NCBI GenBank assembly: GCA_938014865.1
Contig: CALLQJ010000322.1
Location: 1-7,295, forward strand
DNA: 7,295 nucleotides
Source of the DNA: an uncultured Fastidiosipila sp.
GTDB lineage: Bacteria; Bacillota; Clostridia; Saccharofermentanales; Fastidiosipilaceae
Reading direction: 5' to 3'
Position numbers and translations under genes: made by a program. Under the pieces are notes generated by a model that was not told where the DNA came from, did no database searches, and was given only the letters and a program-made list of their open reading frames with translations. This document shows, one piece after another, positions 6,387 to 7,295 of the stretch. Positions within the stretch are counted from its first letter, which is position 1, and each line of letters opens with the position of its first letter.

Positions 6387-6889
6387 GAATTCTCGGGGTG
6401 GATCCGGGCTATGCTATATGCGGCTACGGACTCATTGAGGAAGTCAATCATAAATTAAAACCGCTGGACTTCGGCGTGATTTCCACACCGCCCAGGGTGC
6501 TTTTTGAGCAGCGGCTTCTGGCAATTTATGACGGCATGACGGCGCTCATGAACCGCTACCGGCCCGAAGTGGTTGCGATCGAGGAGCTTTTTTTCAGCCG
6601 CAATACCACCACGGCAATGGGCACAGCCCAGGCCCGCGGGGTCATTATTCTGCCCGCCGCCAAGCAGAATCTGCCGGTTTATGAATTCAAGCCGTCGCAG
6701 GTGAAAAATGCCGTTACGGGTTACGGACGCGCCGATAAGAAGCAGGTACAGCATATGGTCAAAACACTTCTCGGCTTAAAAGACGTGCCGAAACCGGATG
6801 ATGCGGCCGATGCTTTGGCGGTCGCCGTCGCGCAGGCCAACCGGGGAACGGTGCCTTACGGACAGAAATTAAGGGGAGGCTATCAATAG
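6383..6889 (+). CDS. ruvC: Crossover junction endodeoxyribonuclease RuvC
   Basis: RuvC is the Holliday junction resolvase that cuts junctions held by RuvAB during recombination and repair. The 168-residue length is typical. The four acidic catalytic residues are visible: D7 (MRILGVDPG), E67 (VAIEELFF), and D140 and D143 (D-A-A-D-A-L-A). The start is TTG 6383, preceded at seven bases by AAGGAGG (6369-6375). The TTG overlaps the purF stop as TTGA, indicating translational coupling. The TAG stop shares its last base with the GTG of ruvA. RuvC next to RuvA is common; purF directly upstream is less usual. The gene is intact. Confidence 0.96.
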   Translation: MRILGVDPGYAICGYGLIEEVNHKLKPLDFGVISTPPRVLFEQRLLAIYDGMTALMNRYRPEVVAIEELFFSRNTTTAMGTAQARGVIILPAAKQNLPVYEFKPSQVKNAVTGYGRADKKQVQHMVKTLLGLKDVPKPDDAADALAVAVAQANRGTVPYGQKLRGGYQ

Positions 6890-7255
6890 TGTACAGCTAT
6901 ATCAGAGGAGTACTGACGGAGAAAAATGAAGACGGGGTAGTGGTGGACTGCCACGGACTCGGTTTTGACCTTCAGATGGGCCCGCAGCTGGCGGCCAGAC
7001 TCGGTGAGATCGGAACGGAGCTTACGGTCTATACGCATTTCCATATTACGCAGGACAGCCAGAAGCTTTATGCTTTCCCGGATAAAGAAAGCCGCAAATT
7101 GTTCCGCATGCTGATTTCCGTCAGCGGCATCGGTCCGAAAGTGGCCATGAGTGTTCTGGAAGACTTCGAGCCGGCGGAATTTGCCTTGCATGTCTTAAAG
7201 AAAGACACCAAGGCCTTAACCAAGGTAAAAGGCTTAGGCAAAAAAAGCGCCGAGC
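6889..7255 (+). CDS. ruvA: Holliday junction DNA helicase subunit RuvA, 3'-truncated by the contig end
   Basis: RuvA tetramers bind the four-way junction and load the RuvB motor. The start is GTG 6889, with GGGGAGG (6873-6879) nine bases upstream and a one-base overlap with ruvC. Residues 1 to about 62 form the OB-fold domain (MYSYIRGVLTEKNEDGVVVD). Two helix-hairpin-helix motifs follow: ISVSGIGPKVA (about 85-95) and LTKVKGLGKKSAE (about 110-122). Genuine coding ends at E122, because base 7256 onward is adapter. The next family residue is usually Arg (CGN), which fits the C at 7255. The remainder of domain II and the RuvB-binding domain III (full length is near 200 residues) are missing because of the contig end, not mutation. 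The apparent ending IGRAHV is adapter translation. Confidence 0.95.
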
Positions 7256-7295
7256 AGATCGGAAGAGCACACGTCTGAACTCCAGTCACAACGCT
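7256..7295 (+). other. Illumina TruSeq adapter and index start, non-biological
   Basis: AGATCGGAAGAGC begins at 7256, and the adapter continues through CTCCAGTCAC at 7289. That is the TruSeq read-1 adapter to the end of its constant part. The six bases after it (AACGCT) sit where the i7 index would begin. On the minus strand it encodes TGVQTCALPI, a widely seen artefact peptide. This stretch should be trimmed. Confidence 0.98.

Noticed and set aside
7068..7289. A 73-residue minus-strand protein beginning MTGVQTCALPI
   Set aside because: Its N-terminus is translated adapter and the rest is antisense to ruvA.
1..7295. CRISPR arrays, tRNA or rRNA genes, transposases, attachment sites, defence genes
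   Set aside because: None was seen on either strand; the content is housekeeping and regulatory genes.

Overview
The window looks like one end of an Illumina-assembled draft contig from a low-to-moderate-GC or mid-GC member of the Bacillota, probably Clostridia or Negativicutes. Evidence for this is the single-chain clostridial-type PurL, a PerR-type Fur regulator with a Per box, a short DtxR/MntR-family regulator, a Bacillus-type PurF with a propeptide and iron-sulfur ligands, AGGAGG-like ribosome binding sites, and a RuvC of the kind Bacilli usually lack. The genus cannot be fixed from this sequence. The last 40 bases are TruSeq sequencing adapter, not genome.

Layout. Bases 1-2979 are the 3' three quarters of purL (FGAM synthase). 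It carries two in-frame stops and one frameshift, yet the family signatures can still be read across all of them. Two bases after its stop comes a DUF1643 gene (2982-3620). A 238-base AT-rich gap then holds a promoter overlapped by a near-consensus Per box, an untranslated-leader hairpin and the perR-like gene (3859-4290), which ends at a strong intrinsic terminator. A DtxR-family metalloregulator (4361-4825, minus strand) is convergent with perR and divergent from purF. purF (4944-6386), ruvC (6383-6889) and ruvA (from 6889, cut off at base 7255) form a tightly overlapping plus-strand operon.

Functional picture. PurF catalyses the first and PurL the fourth step of de novo purine synthesis, so the two genes probably come from one pur locus, now interrupted by two metal- or peroxide-responsive regulators. 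RuvC and RuvA resolve Holliday junctions and are coupled by overlap to purF. The purL lesions sit in only one gene, while about 4 kb of neighbouring coding sequence reads through cleanly. That suggests real decay of purL, but consensus error in a low-coverage contig (which kept an untrimmed adapter) cannot be excluded.

No new defence or mobile system was seen. The items most worth a second look are the broken purL, a 58-base stem-loop with a UUCG tetraloop inside the start of the DUF1643 gene, a cysteine-rich PurF propeptide, altered metal ligands in both metalloregulators, and the adapter artefact at the end.
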